NCBI RefSeq assembly: GCF_009754915.1
Contig: NZ_WPIK01000005.1
Coordinates: 124,001 to 188,000 of the forward strand
DNA length: 64,000 bases
From: Mucilaginibacter arboris
GTDB taxonomy: Bacteria > Bacteroidota > Bacteroidia > Sphingobacteriales > Sphingobacteriaceae
Reading direction: 5' to 3'
Part shown: positions 16,677 through 25,351 of the stretch, one piece after another
How the letters are laid out: the number at the start of each line of letters is the position of its first letter
Numbering within the stretch: the first letter of the stretch is position 1
Notes under the pieces: generated by a model
Databases searched by the model: none
Told to the model about the DNA's origin: nothing
The model's input: only the letters and a program-made list of their open reading frames with translations
Translations under genes and position numbers: made by a program

Positions 16677-17966
16677 TTAATTATTGCAGGTAAATACTTC
16701 CTGTACTTCTGGAATTTCCTTTTTAATTGGTTGCGGTTGCGGTAGCTGAAGTTTTAATAAATCTTTCGGATAATAAGCGCCATTTATTCTTTTAAATATA
16801 TTCTCATTCTCCCGAATGTATTTATCAATGGAAGAATAACTAACTCTGTTCTGCATCAAACGAAGAGTGTATGCCCATTTATAAAATATCTTTGATATTT
16901 CGGCGAAGTTTATTTCTCCTTCTCCAAATTTATCGATATAGTGTAGTGCAGATGCTTCATACATTTCTCTTACATAAGTGTCACCAGTTCTATTGCACAA
17001 TTTATACAAACAATGTTTTTTGTAAAAACTATAGAATTCAGAATTATTATCCGTGAAAAGCTTAGCATATAAATCAGAGTAAAATGCTACATATTCAAAA
17101 AAACGTTTTCCATTTATTATCATTTGGGTTAATTGAAAAGGAAATTGAACTTTTAAACCAAAAGATTCATACATAGAATCGTTGGAATGTTGCTTGACAA
17201 GTGCATCGTTTAACATATATAATCTTAAATAGGGATAATTTTTATATTTATTCAGGTTCATCCCTTTAAATTCATCAATGTCATCCTTTTTGAAAGAACC
17301 GGCATTTTCACCTTTAGCCCATTTTCTTATACGATATATATACTTAGCTAAATTGTTTAGTAAGCCCACATTTGCTGCTTTCTCCCATTCAACTACACAA
17401 TTTAAACGTTCTTCTGAAGTATTGCTCTCCATCTCGCGAAGATGAAACGCTTTTAGCAAATCATAAGGTTCAAGTGCTTTTCCTCTTGCATTCTGAGAAT
17501 CAAATAGCTGAAAGGCTTCTGAAATATCATCTAACTCAATTTTAACAAATTCACAGCTTGTTAAAAGATATTCTTTAAATTTTGATTTTTGAACATCATT
17601 AAAACTACTGAACCATTCTTTGACCCTCGCATCATTGTTTCTTATATTATATATAGAATCAGCATGAGGAAATTCCTCATTTAATAATCGCATCCCTTTT
17701 TCACCTAAATAATTTAGAATTAGGGTAATAGTTACTAACCTTTGCTGCCCATCAACAATATCGAGTTTGCTATAGTTATTATGTAAGATAACCGTTCCAA
17801 TTCTATATTTTTCTTTTCCTTTATGTTGGCTATCCCAAATATCATCGAGTAGCTGTACTATATTTTTTTCTTTCCATTTGTAAGGTCTTTGATAATCTGG
17901 TATTGATAGCTCCATTTCAATAAGATCAGATAACATTATATACTCAGCTGGTACGTTTTTCTCCAT
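16677..17966 (-). CDS. DUF262 protein without nuclease tail
   Basis: A 429-residue partner of the following gene. It has the DUF262 core: IPDYQRPYKW at 22-31, the IGTVIL strand at 56-61 and DGQQR at 72-76. Unlike its neighbour it shows no HNH-like His-Asn motif near the C-terminus, which ends in a proline-rich stretch (LQLPQPQPIKKEIPEVQEV). A split arrangement, with one protein sensing or hydrolysing nucleotide and the other cutting, is an inference from the gene pair. The next gene upstream, 62 bases away in the same orientation, is a WYL regulator. Confidence 0.82.
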   Translation of the reverse strand: MEKNVPAEYIMLSDLIEMELSIPDYQRPYKWKEKNIVQLLDDIWDSQHKGKEKYRIGTVILHNNYSKLDIVDGQQRLVTITLILNYLGEKGMRLLNEEFPHADSIYNIRNNDARVKEWFSSFNDVQKSKFKEYLLTSCEFVKIELDDISEAFQLFDSQNARGKALEPYDLLKAFHLREMESNTSEERLNCVVEWEKAANVGLLNNLAKYIYRIRKWAKGENAGSFKKDDIDEFKGMNLNKYKNYPYLRLYMLNDALVKQHSNDSMYESFGLKVQFPFQLTQMIINGKRFFEYVAFYSDLYAKLFTDNNSEFYSFYKKHCLYKLCNRTGDTYVREMYEASALHYIDKFGEGEINFAEISKIFYKWAYTLRLMQNRVSYSSIDKYIRENENIFKRINGAYYPKDLLKLQLPQPQPIKKEIPEVQEVFTCNN

Positions 17967-18028
17967 ATTAAATTACCTTTAAATTTATTGTCTAATTCAT
18001 TTAGTTTTTCACATTCGTTAAATACTAT

Positions 18029-18928
18029 CTAATATAATTTAAACGCTCTTCGATGTGCTTCTTTTACCACATCAATTAAAGATGCCGGTTCTATAACCTT
18101 CACGCCATCGCCATAAGAAAGCAGCTCTTTAATAAAATCAAAGGCAATATATACTTTTAACTGAATGCGTAACTCCTTCTCGTTATTAATTAAAATTTCC
18201 TGGCTTTGGTGCAAAGACAAAGTTTTAACATATTTCCCCTGTTGAACTGTAAAAGACAAAATAACTTTTTCAGGAACTGAACCATCAATCGAACCGATGA
18301 TCCCAAAACTATGCTGGAATTTTTCTTTGGGATTTTGATTAATAGGATAAGTAAATTTCTTTTTGGTGATTTCTATTCCGGTAATCCTGTCCAAACCATA
18401 AGTTTTTATGGTATTATCTTTCAAGTCCTTCGCAATTAAATACCAGCGGTTTTTAAATTCTTTTAAAAAATAAGGATTGGTTTTTCTTAAACTTCGTTCT
18501 TCATGCCAAAAAGTTTGGTAGTTCAGATTAACTTGCAATCGGTTTTTTATGGCGTGTAATAAACCATGAAAGTTTTCCAACCCCAATGGTTTCTGTTTTT
18601 CAAAATCAAGATGTTCTGATAAAGCTGCATTTATATTCAAAGCGTTATAAGTATCAAAAGCCTCTAATAACCGATCACTAAAAAGTTCATTTTTAACTTT
18701 ATCAATTTCATATTTCTTTTTAGAAAAATTAAATTGGATGCTTCTTTTATATAATAAATTTATGGCATCCAAATCTCGCTTAAAAGTCTTTTTAGAAACT
18801 TTCAAATCAACTCCATGAAGCTTTGATTCTTTTTCCAGATCAGATTCAATTTCTTTAAGGGTTGCAGGTGATTTTTCTAATCTTCTGATAATGGCACTGT
18901 AACGCAATAGCATTTCTTTATTAGACAT
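18029..18928 (-). CDS. WYL-domain transcriptional regulator
   Basis: A 299-residue regulator with an N-terminal winged helix region (RYSAIIRRLEKSPATLKEIESDLEKE, followed by SKKTFKRDLDAIN), a central WYL domain (NPYFLKEFKNRWYLIAKD near residue 150 and GLDRITGIEI), and a C-terminal WCX-like extension. WYL proteins sense nucleic acids or nucleotides and frequently control defence operons. It precedes the two DUF262 genes in the same direction, so it is a likely controller of them. It contains one exact and one near copy of the 12-base motif. Confidence 0.85.
   Translation of the reverse strand: MSNKEMLLRYSAIIRRLEKSPATLKEIESDLEKESKLHGVDLKVSKKTFKRDLDAINLLYKRSIQFNFSKKKYEIDKVKNELFSDRLLEAFDTYNALNINAALSEHLDFEKQKPLGLENFHGLLHAIKNRLQVNLNYQTFWHEERSLRKTNPYFLKEFKNRWYLIAKDLKDNTIKTYGLDRITGIEITKKKFTYPINQNPKEKFQHSFGIIGSIDGSVPEKVILSFTVQQGKYVKTLSLHQSQEILINNEKELRIQLKVYIAFDFIKELLSYGDGVKVIEPASLIDVVKEAHRRAFKLY
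18738..18749 (-). repeat. TAAAAGAAGCAT dispersed motif, copy 13 (inside the WYL gene)
   Basis: Exact word in coding sequence on the gene strand, encoding Tyr-Lys-Arg-Ser-Ile. A one-mismatch copy in another frame lies at 18055-18066 (Val-Lys-Glu-Ala-His). Confidence 0.85.
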
Positions 18929-18991
18929 AAGTGCTGTTTTTTCTCAAATATAAATTTCAACTACGCCATAATAAGTCGCAGTTAGATTTAT

Positions 18992-19537
18992 TCAATAGCT
19001 TTTCTGATTTTGCCATTCTCCGTTTTTGTATAAAAACATCGACTGATCCCAAACCTTAATATCAATCCAAATGCTGTCAATATCAAAAATTTGTTGCATA
19101 ATGCCTGAATGATAAGCCAGTTCGTGCATCAAATAACAGCATCGTTTTTCCAACTGTGGTAACCAGCCGCTTTCCCGCCAATCTTCCCCATCGCAAAGCA
19201 GTCCCCAATCATTATTGCTAACATTGTGAAGGCCGAAGGGATGACGGGCCGTAAAAACAGGGTCGCCGTCAGAATATTTTGTGAAAAAAACTACTTCTGC
19301 AAAAACTTCATAATCAGTTATTAAGTTAGTTGTATCTTTTAACTTTTGCTCCATTGATAGTATTTCTTGTTTTGCCTGCTTTACAATTTTCTCTTCTGTA
19401 TTGGAAAGAAAAGCATTCAATTGATTTAAAAAAGCAACATGTTCGGTAGTTATTTCAAAGTCTCTCCAAGTTTGTACCCTTTCATTTTCAAGAGCTATTT
19501 TTAAAGCGTCTTCCCCTTTATTATCGTCTGATTTCAT
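18992..19537 (-). CDS. Protein of unknown function, linked to an AAA ATPase
   Basis: A 181-residue soluble protein that I cannot place in a named family. The N-terminal half is helical and charged (a helix around KIVKQAKQEILSMEQKLKD), and the C-terminal half is rich in Trp, Tyr, His and Cys (DWGLLCDGEDWRESGWLP, KRCCYLMHELAYH). It begins 19 bases downstream of the AAA ATPase gene and is surely co-transcribed with it, which suggests that it is the ATPase's client or partner. That link is inference from position only. Confidence 0.6.
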   Translation of the reverse strand: MKSDDNKGEDALKIALENERVQTWRDFEITTEHVAFLNQLNAFLSNTEEKIVKQAKQEILSMEQKLKDTTNLITDYEVFAEVVFFTKYSDGDPVFTARHPFGLHNVSNNDWGLLCDGEDWRESGWLPQLEKRCCYLMHELAYHSGIMQQIFDIDSIWIDIKVWDQSMFLYKNGEWQNQKSY

Positions 19538-19556
19538 AATTGATTGTTAATGTTGC

Positions 19557-20681
19557 TTAAATACTATTCGCCCGAAACCCAATAACATTACTTCTTTTAG
19601 CAGGATAAAAACCTTTTTCCTCCTGATTATAAATGGCAGTAAGTAGTGCAGGCGAATTGAAAGTTGTTGTAAAACCTAATTTATTGGAAAGCGATTGCGC
19701 TTTGTCGGCTTCCAGTTCTTTAAACTCATACTTAGCAATTAACCTTCCTTTTCTTAGCAAAGCATTATCAACTTTTGATAAATCAGTATTGAAAGAACAA
19801 ATAACCTGGATGTTCAAACAGTCGGAAAGTAAACCATCAGAAATATTAAGCAATGCCGAAACGGGAGAGTTTTCATCCTGATTTCTGTCAACAACTATAT
19901 TTTCAGCATCTTCAATTACAAAGATGGAATTAGGATTATTGATCAGAATAGAGATCAAATCGGGACTGGTAATTGCCGCTGCCATATTTGGAGGCAGAAA
20001 AATAATGCTTTTTTTAACAGATGAAATTAAGTATCTGATGTAAGAGGTTTTGCCCGTTCCGGGTTTGCCATGCAGAAGGATTAAACCTTTATCATTTTTT
20101 TTGGAAAGTCTTTTTAATATGGTTTGATGGACTTCTTTAAAATCATCATTGTAATTGCTTTCAATACTTAGTTTGGGCTTTGTTATCACTAAAGATTTTT
20201 TAATGATACCTGTAGCTGTATTTACAATCAAGCTCATTTCGGGCTTGGATTTTCCTTTTACAAAGCGATGGATCCCGTAAATAATTTTTTCAATTTTTGA
20301 AATTTCTGTTTTTCTGAAAAGGAAGCGGACAATACATTCAGTTGCATCAAAATCAACAATCAGATCATCATACAGAAAATAAAAAATATCGTCGAAATTA
20401 GCTTTTTTGCTGTTGTTGAGATACCTTTTATCATAATAGCAGTTTTTTATCTCACTGATGTAATGCTTTAAAAACCAATTGTTCGCTTTTTTACAATCTA
20501 TATTTATTTCGTGGACGAAATTAGGTATGGCTTTAAAATGGGCAACAAACAAGGTAAACTCATTTAAATATGAACCGCGCCTTGGGGCAAATACTTCCGA
20601 CAAGTCCATTGCTCCATAAATTTTTTCCGTTTCAAAAATCTGGGTAGGAAAGTTTTTGAGATTGATTATTTTTGATGGCAT
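19557..20681 (-). CDS. AAA+ ATPase (Bcs1-like AAA core, novel N-terminal region)
   Basis: A 374-residue ATPase. The AAA core has Walker A LLHGKPGTGKTSY, Walker B SIFVIEDAEN, a sensor-1 stretch IQVICSFNTDLSKVDNALL and the arginine-finger context RKGRL, most like the Bcs1/CDC48 branch. The ~190-residue N-terminal part is not recognisable and likely specifies the substrate. ATG at 20681 (MPSKIINLKNF) is preferred over the upstream ATG at 20735, which would add an unlikely hydrophobic leader. It is followed after 19 bases by the 181-residue gene and lies in the defence-like island. Confidence 0.8.
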   Translation of the reverse strand: MPSKIINLKNFPTQIFETEKIYGAMDLSEVFAPRRGSYLNEFTLFVAHFKAIPNFVHEINIDCKKANNWFLKHYISEIKNCYYDKRYLNNSKKANFDDIFYFLYDDLIVDFDATECIVRFLFRKTEISKIEKIIYGIHRFVKGKSKPEMSLIVNTATGIIKKSLVITKPKLSIESNYNDDFKEVHQTILKRLSKKNDKGLILLHGKPGTGKTSYIRYLISSVKKSIIFLPPNMAAAITSPDLISILINNPNSIFVIEDAENIVVDRNQDENSPVSALLNISDGLLSDCLNIQVICSFNTDLSKVDNALLRKGRLIAKYEFKELEADKAQSLSNKLGFTTTFNSPALLTAIYNQEEKGFYPAKRSNVIGFRANSI

Positions 20682-20786
20682 CGTTATTACGTTTATTATT
20701 TTTTGTAAAAGTAGAATTGAGCTGCGCCAAAACATGTCGTAGTAAAAAAATCATGTAATTGCTTTTAAGTAATGGAGGGGGATAGA

Positions 20787-21017
20787 ATGAATACAAATTT
20801 TAAATTAACTTCAATAGAATCTAAGCAGGATTATAAAATAGCAACTGCCAGATATGAAGAAATTAAGCATGCACCAAAAGGTTCTGATGAACATAAAGAA
20901 AAACTTTTGTTAGTACACTTAATATCTGAGTATGAAAACGCACAATGGGATTTGCCGGAAGTAAGTTTGGTAGAATTAAATAAAATCTGGATAGAAGATT
21001 ATGGAAGCAACGCTTAG
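20787..21017 (+). CDS. HigA-like N-terminal domain protein lacking the HTH
   Basis: A 76-residue protein resembling the segment that precedes the DNA-binding domain of HigA-type antitoxins: IESKQDYKIATARYEEIKHA, then KGSDEHKEKLLLVHLISEYE. In HigA an XRE helix-turn-helix follows, but here the protein ends with WIEDYGSNA. ATG 20787 is preferred because a purine-rich AGGGGGATAGA precedes it; ATG 20772 is possible. Its 3' end overlaps the DUF2442 gene by 17 bases, so the two are coupled. No HigB-like toxin is adjacent. Confidence 0.6.
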   Translation: MNTNFKLTSIESKQDYKIATARYEEIKHAPKGSDEHKEKLLLVHLISEYENAQWDLPEVSLVELNKIWIEDYGSNA

Positions 21018-21234
21018 CATTACCAACGTTAGTTTCATCAATGAAAACACCCTTGTTCTCGACCTTTCCAACAAACGTTCCATCCAAATTCCTTTAGACG
21101 AATTTCCAGATATTGCTGCATTGAACACTCAAGAAAAAGAAGATTTTGAAATTATTGACGATGAATATTTATCGTTTTTGGCGATTGATGAAATTTATTC
21201 TCTAAAAGATTTGATCGGCTATAAAAATCAATAG
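21001..21234 (+). CDS. DUF2442 protein
   Basis: A 77-residue protein of the DUF2442 family, identified by the central NKRSIQIPLDEFPDIAALNTQEKEDFEII followed by FLAIDEIYSLKDLIG. DUF2442 genes often lie beside toxin-antitoxin-like small genes; the molecular role is unknown to me. It overlaps the HigA-like gene by 17 bases and is followed by the promoter of the ribosomal protein operon. Confidence 0.72.
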   Translation: MEATLSITNVSFINENTLVLDLSNKRSIQIPLDEFPDIAALNTQEKEDFEIIDDEYLSFLAIDEIYSLKDLIGYKNQ

Positions 21235-21298
21235 GAAGTTCCCTCTTCCCCCCAAACTCCCATACTTCTTTTACCACCAAAAAATTTACACACAACTC

Positions 21299-21328
21299 TT
21301 TGTATTAAAACATTTTCCAGTATCTTTG
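21299..21328 (+). promoter_or_regulatory. Promoter of the rplM-rpsI-rpsB-tsf cluster
   Basis: TTTG at 21299-21302, an 18-base spacer and TATCTTTG at 21321-21328 form a near-consensus Bacteroidota promoter. A leader of about 50 bases follows before the rplM start. Confidence 0.7.
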
Positions 21329-21383
21329 CAGTCCCGAAAATTGCGGGGAAAATAAACTGTTTAATTAATTTAATACAAAGCAA

Positions 21384-21827
21384 GTGAATACGTTAAGTTA
21401 CAAAACTGTCTCTGCCAATAAAAAGACCGTCAATAAAGAATGGGTTGTTATTGACGCACAAGGAGAGATTTTGGGGCGCTTGTCTTCTAAGATCGCGATG
21501 GTGATTAGAGGAAAACACAAGCCAGGCTTCACCCCAAACGTAGACTGCGGCGATAATGTGATCGTTATCAATGCAGACAAGGTAAAACTGACCGGAAACA
21601 AATTCAGTGAAAAAGAATATGTTTCTTATACCGGTTATCCGGGCGGCCAAAAATTCATTTCTCCTAAGGAGTTAATGGCAAAACATCCAACACGCGTGGT
21701 AGAAAAAGCGGTGCGTGGTATGTTACCTAAAACACGTTTGGGCAAAGCCTTATTTGGTAACCTGCATGTTTATGCAGGCGCCGAGCATCCGCACGAAGCA
21801 CAAACCCCTAAAACCATTACACTTTAA
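21384..21827 (+). CDS. rplM: 50S ribosomal protein L13
   Basis: A 147-residue large-subunit protein. Landmarks are WVVIDAQGEILGRLSSKIA, VINADKVKLTGNKF, YTGYPGGQK and the C-terminal GMLPKTRLGKALFGNLHVYAG. The start is GTG at 21384. It is followed after 20 bases by rpsI, the usual L13-S9 pair, and a strong promoter lies 55 bases upstream. Confidence 0.97.
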   Translation: MNTLSYKTVSANKKTVNKEWVVIDAQGEILGRLSSKIAMVIRGKHKPGFTPNVDCGDNVIVINADKVKLTGNKFSEKEYVSYTGYPGGQKFISPKELMAKHPTRVVEKAVRGMLPKTRLGKALFGNLHVYAGAEHPHEAQTPKTITL

Positions 21828-21847
21828 TTTCTAAAGGAGAAAAAGAA

Positions 21848-22234
21848 ATGTCAGTTACCAACACATCCGGCAGGAGAAAAACTGCAGTTGCCCGCATTTA
21901 TCTGCAAGAAGGCAACGGTGCCATCATCGTGAATGGCAAAGATTACAAAGAGTATTTTCCAACATTACCATTGCAGTACATGGTTACCCAATCATTAGAA
22001 GTTTCTGGCTCTGCCGGAAAATTTGATGTGAAAGTTAACGTAGCAGGCGGTGGCGTAACCGGACAGGCTGGTGCCGTTCGTTTAGCCATTGCTAAAGCAA
22101 TTGTTGAATTAGATGCTGAAAAGAAAGCTGCTTTAAGCGCAAAAGGTTTAATGACGCGTGACCCACGTATGGTGGAACGTAAAAAACCAGGCCGTAAGAA
22201 AGCACGTCGTAAGTTCCAATTCAGTAAACGTTAA
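21848..22234 (+). CDS. rpsI: 30S ribosomal protein S9
   Basis: A 128-residue small-subunit protein. The N-terminal TSGRRKTAVARIYL, the GGGVTGQAGAVRLAIAKA loop and the basic tail KKPGRKKARRKFQFSKR, which reaches the ribosomal P site, are all present. It lies between rplM and rpsB with 20-21 base spacers. Confidence 0.97.
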   Translation: MSVTNTSGRRKTAVARIYLQEGNGAIIVNGKDYKEYFPTLPLQYMVTQSLEVSGSAGKFDVKVNVAGGGVTGQAGAVRLAIAKAIVELDAEKKAALSAKGLMTRDPRMVERKKPGRKKARRKFQFSKR

Positions 22235-22255
22235 TTTTTTAGGAGGACACAAACA

Positions 22256-23122
22256 ATGGCAAGAACAACATATCAGGATTTACTGGATGCAGGTGTACAC
22301 TTTGGCCACCTTACCCGTAAATGGGACCCGAAAATGGCTCAGTACATTTTCATGGAACGTAATGGTATCCACATTATCGATTTAAATAAAACTTTAAGCA
22401 AAGTTGATGAAGCCGCGGCTGCTATCAAACAAATTGTAAAATCAGGCCGTAAAGTATTATTTGTTGCTACTAAAAAGCAAGGAAAAGACTTAGTTGCCGA
22501 TTTTGCAAAATCTGTAAACATGCCTTTCGTAACCGAACGTTGGTTAGGTGGTATGTTAACTAACTTCCAAACCGTTCGTAAGTCAATTAAAAAGATGTCT
22601 AACATCGATAAAATGACTAAAGATGGTACTTACAGCATCCTTTCTAAAAAAGAAAGATTGATGATCCAGCGGGAACGTATTAAATTAGAATCACTTTTAG
22701 GTGGTATTGCTGATTTGAACCGTTTACCGGCTGCTTTATTTTTAGTTGATGTGAAGAAAGAGCACATTGCTGTTACGGAAGCCTTAAAACTAAACATTCC
22801 TACGTTTGCAATGGTGGATACTAACTCTGATCCATCAAACATCGATTTCCCGATCCCGGCAAATGACGATGCAACTAAATCTATCTCTTTAATTTGCGGT
22901 ATCATTACCAAAGCAATTGAAGAAGGTTTAGAAGAACGCAAACGCGATAAAGAAGACGAAGCTGAAAAAGAAGCTGCTGCTGCAAAAGCAAAAGCAGACC
23001 AGCCCCAGCCAGAACCGAACGCTTCGGGCAACCGTAGCAGAAGAGGTACAGGTACACCAGTTGAAGCAGCTGCCGAAACCCCTGCTCCTGCATCAGCACC
23101 AGCTGAAAGCACAGAAGAATAA
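22256..23122 (+). CDS. rpsB: 30S ribosomal protein S2
   Basis: A 288-residue small-subunit protein. Landmarks are the N-terminal LLDAGVHFGHLTRKWDPKM, the segment RWLGGMLTNFQTVRKSI and the IPTFAMVDTNSDPSNIDFPIPANDDA region. The last ~60 residues are a low-complexity tail rich in Ala, Glu and Pro (a feature common in Bacteroidota S2), making the protein longer than the E. coli form (about 241). It is followed by tsf after a 150-base spacer. Confidence 0.97.
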   Translation: MARTTYQDLLDAGVHFGHLTRKWDPKMAQYIFMERNGIHIIDLNKTLSKVDEAAAAIKQIVKSGRKVLFVATKKQGKDLVADFAKSVNMPFVTERWLGGMLTNFQTVRKSIKKMSNIDKMTKDGTYSILSKKERLMIQRERIKLESLLGGIADLNRLPAALFLVDVKKEHIAVTEALKLNIPTFAMVDTNSDPSNIDFPIPANDDATKSISLICGIITKAIEEGLEERKRDKEDEAEKEAAAAKAKADQPQPEPNASGNRSRRGTGTPVEAAAETPAPASAPAESTEE

Positions 23123-23130
23123 CGATCTGT

Positions 23131-23180
23131 TGTAAGTTGTGGGCTGTAAGTTGCCGGTTTTAATAATTGCACAACTTACA
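23131..23180. repeat. Inverted repeat between rpsB and tsf
   Basis: Arms TGTAAGTTGTG (23131-23141) and CACAACTTACA (23170-23180) are perfect complements around a 28-base loop. Further GTAAGTTG/CACAACTT words lie inside. No T-run follows, so it may tune, rather than end, transcription. Confidence 0.55.
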
Positions 23181-23272
23181 GTTCACAACTTTATACATTT
23201 CACAAAATTATTAATCAATTTGTTGTGATAAGTCTGGCAGCAGACAAACCCAACATACAATTTATAAAAACA

Positions 23273-24124
23273 ATGTCAACAGTACAAATCTCTGCATCAG
23301 ATGTAAATAAATTACGCCAGCAAACCGGTGCCGGTATGATGGATTGTAAAAAAGCGCTGACTGAAACTAACGGTGATTTTGAAGCAGCTATTGATTATCT
23401 GCGTAAAAAAGGTGCTAAAGTTGCAGCAAGCCGTCAGGACCGCGAATCAAATGAAGGTGTTGTTATTGCACGCACTAATAATGATGGAACCCGCGGTGTT
23501 TTAATAGAATTAAATTGCGAAACAGATTTCGTAGCTAAAAATGCTGCTTTTATTGCTTTTGCAAATGATATTGCCAACCGTGCCGTAGAAGAAAAACCAG
23601 CAAACATTGCAGATTTAACTGCTTTAGGTGTTGATGTAGATAACAGTCGTTTAACTATTGGCGATGCTATTTTAGATCAAACCGGAAAAATTGGCGAAAG
23701 GATCAGTATTTCTAAATATGAAGTATTGGAAGGCGCACGCGTCGTTCCTTATATTCACGGTAACTTCCGTTTAGGTGTTCTGGTTGCTTTAAATGCAGTT
23801 GCCGAAGGTGTTGATGAAGCCGGTAAAGACGTAGCTATGCAAATTGCTGCCATGAACCCGGTTGCTATTGATAAAGGTGATGTGGATGCAACAACCATCC
23901 AACGCGAGCTGGATATTGCAAAAGAGCAAATCCGTGCCGAAGGAAAACCGGAAGAAATGGTTGAAAAAATTTCTCAGGGAAAACTGAACAAATTCTATAA
24001 AGATTCTACTTTGTTAAACCAGGAGTTTGTTAAAGACTCTTCTAAAACCATTGCCCAGTTTTTAAACGGGGTTGAAAAAGGGCTTACCGTAACTGCTTTC
24101 AAAAGGGTTGCATTAGGCTCCTAA
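23273..24124 (+). CDS. tsf: Translation elongation factor Ts
   Basis: Nucleotide-exchange factor for EF-Tu. With ATG 23273 the protein has 283 residues; an in-frame GTG at 23225 would add 16 unlikely ones. The N-terminal UBA-like region with KLRQQTGAGMMDCKKALTE, the TDFVAKN motif (ELNCETDFVAKNAAF) and the C-terminal LLNQEFVKDSSKTIAQFL are all typical. A clear terminator follows. Confidence 0.96.
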   Translation: MSTVQISASDVNKLRQQTGAGMMDCKKALTETNGDFEAAIDYLRKKGAKVAASRQDRESNEGVVIARTNNDGTRGVLIELNCETDFVAKNAAFIAFANDIANRAVEEKPANIADLTALGVDVDNSRLTIGDAILDQTGKIGERISISKYEVLEGARVVPYIHGNFRLGVLVALNAVAEGVDEAGKDVAMQIAAMNPVAIDKGDVDATTIQRELDIAKEQIRAEGKPEEMVEKISQGKLNKFYKDSTLLNQEFVKDSSKTIAQFLNGVEKGLTVTAFKRVALGS

Positions 24125-24133
24125 AATTTACTT

Positions 24134-24165
24134 AAAATCCCCGCTGTTTAGCGGGGATTTTTTTT
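24134..24165 (+). terminator. Rho-independent terminator after tsf
   Basis: Perfect stem ATCCCCGC (24137-24144) and GCGGGGAT (24151-24158) with loop TGTTTA, followed by eight T residues. Confidence 0.93.
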
Positions 24166-24190
24166 GTGCTTTTTTTACAGGTCAAAAATT

Positions 24191-25312
24191 ATGATCATCG
24201 CTTTTTATAATTCAAAACTGATAACAAACGGAACAATAACCGAAGGCAAAGCAGTTTTAGTTGAAAATGGGTTTGTTATCGATATTATTGATCAGGCTGA
24301 TTTTTTTGCCGATAAAAACAGCATCAACCTAAAAGGAAACTTTTTAGCTCCCGGATTAATAGACCTGCAAATTTACGGCAGCGGCGGCCAGTTGTTTGGT
24401 GGAAAACCAACAATAGCTGCTTTACAGCAAATGGAAACAGATTTGCTGCAACAAGGCACTACCGGTTTTCTGGCTACCATTGCAACCAACACAACTGAAA
24501 TTGTGGAGCAGGGAATTGAAGCTGCAAAAACTTATCGTAAAAACAGTATTGGTAATTGTTTGGGTTTGCATTTGGAAGGCCCGTTCCTCAACCCAAAACG
24601 AAAAGGTGCACATCCGGAAAATTTAATCAGAAAAGCTTCTGTTCAGGAACTAAAAAAATGGTTTGATGCTGCCGAAGGAGAAATCAAAATGATGACGATT
24701 GCCCCGGAATTGCAGGACGACGAAGTGCTGGAGTTTCTGGACCAGCAAAACATCATCCTTTCGGCCGGACATAGCAATGCTTCTTTTGCACAAGCAAACC
24801 GTTTTTTAAAATCTTCCGTAAAAGCAGTTACGCATTTATACAATGCCATGCCGCAAATGCATCACCGCGATCCGGGTTTTATTCCGGCTATTTTCGAGCA
24901 AAAGCCTTATGCCAGCGTTGTAGCAGATGGTATTCATGTAGATTATCCCATGATCCGTTTAGCTAAGCGGGAACTAAATGACAAGCTTTTCCTGATTACG
25001 GATGCCGTAACCGAAACCAATGAAGGCGTTTATCAGCACCGCTTCAACCAAAACCATTATGTAATGCCCGACGGAACTTTGTCTGGCTCAGCATTAACGA
25101 TGTTAAAAGCAGTACAAAATTGCGTTCAGTTTGCTGCTATTCCGCTTGCTGAAGCAATCAATATGGCTTCTCTTTATCCGGCTAAATTGCTGAAAGACGA
25201 ATCAAAAGGACAAATTAAAAAAGGCTGCCGGGCAGATTTTGCCGTATTTAATGATGATTTTCAGCTTTTAGGTACTTCTTTTAACCAGCAATATTTACAA
25301 AATAAAGCTTAG
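24191..25312 (+). CDS. nagA: N-acetylglucosamine-6-phosphate deacetylase
   Basis: Removes acetate from GlcNAc-6-phosphate, feeding amino sugars to glucosamine-6-phosphate. The 373-residue amidohydrolase has the metal-binding segments GLHLEGPFLNPKRKGAHP, ILSAGHSNASF, VTHLYNAMPQMHHRDPG and the catalytic aspartate in LITDAVTETN. ATG at 24191 is chosen, because the upstream ATG at 24164 overlaps the terminator T-run. A one-mismatch copy of the 12-base motif (24777-24788) and a TAAAAACAGCAT variant (24313-24324) lie within it. GlmS at the right end of the window acts in the opposite direction of the same pathway. Confidence 0.92.
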   Translation: MIIAFYNSKLITNGTITEGKAVLVENGFVIDIIDQADFFADKNSINLKGNFLAPGLIDLQIYGSGGQLFGGKPTIAALQQMETDLLQQGTTGFLATIATNTTEIVEQGIEAAKTYRKNSIGNCLGLHLEGPFLNPKRKGAHPENLIRKASVQELKKWFDAAEGEIKMMTIAPELQDDEVLEFLDQQNIILSAGHSNASFAQANRFLKSSVKAVTHLYNAMPQMHHRDPGFIPAIFEQKPYASVVADGIHVDYPMIRLAKRELNDKLFLITDAVTETNEGVYQHRFNQNHYVMPDGTLSGSALTMLKAVQNCVQFAAIPLAEAINMASLYPAKLLKDESKGQIKKGCRADFAVFNDDFQLLGTSFNQQYLQNKA

Positions 25313-25351
25313 CTCAAAACTTAATTATTTATATTAAATCATTTACTTCAC

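Noticed and set aside
22630-23172. 180-residue minus-strand ORF over rpsB
   Set aside because: Produced by the Ala/Glu-rich tail of rpsB read backwards; Ser/Ala low complexity, no promoter.
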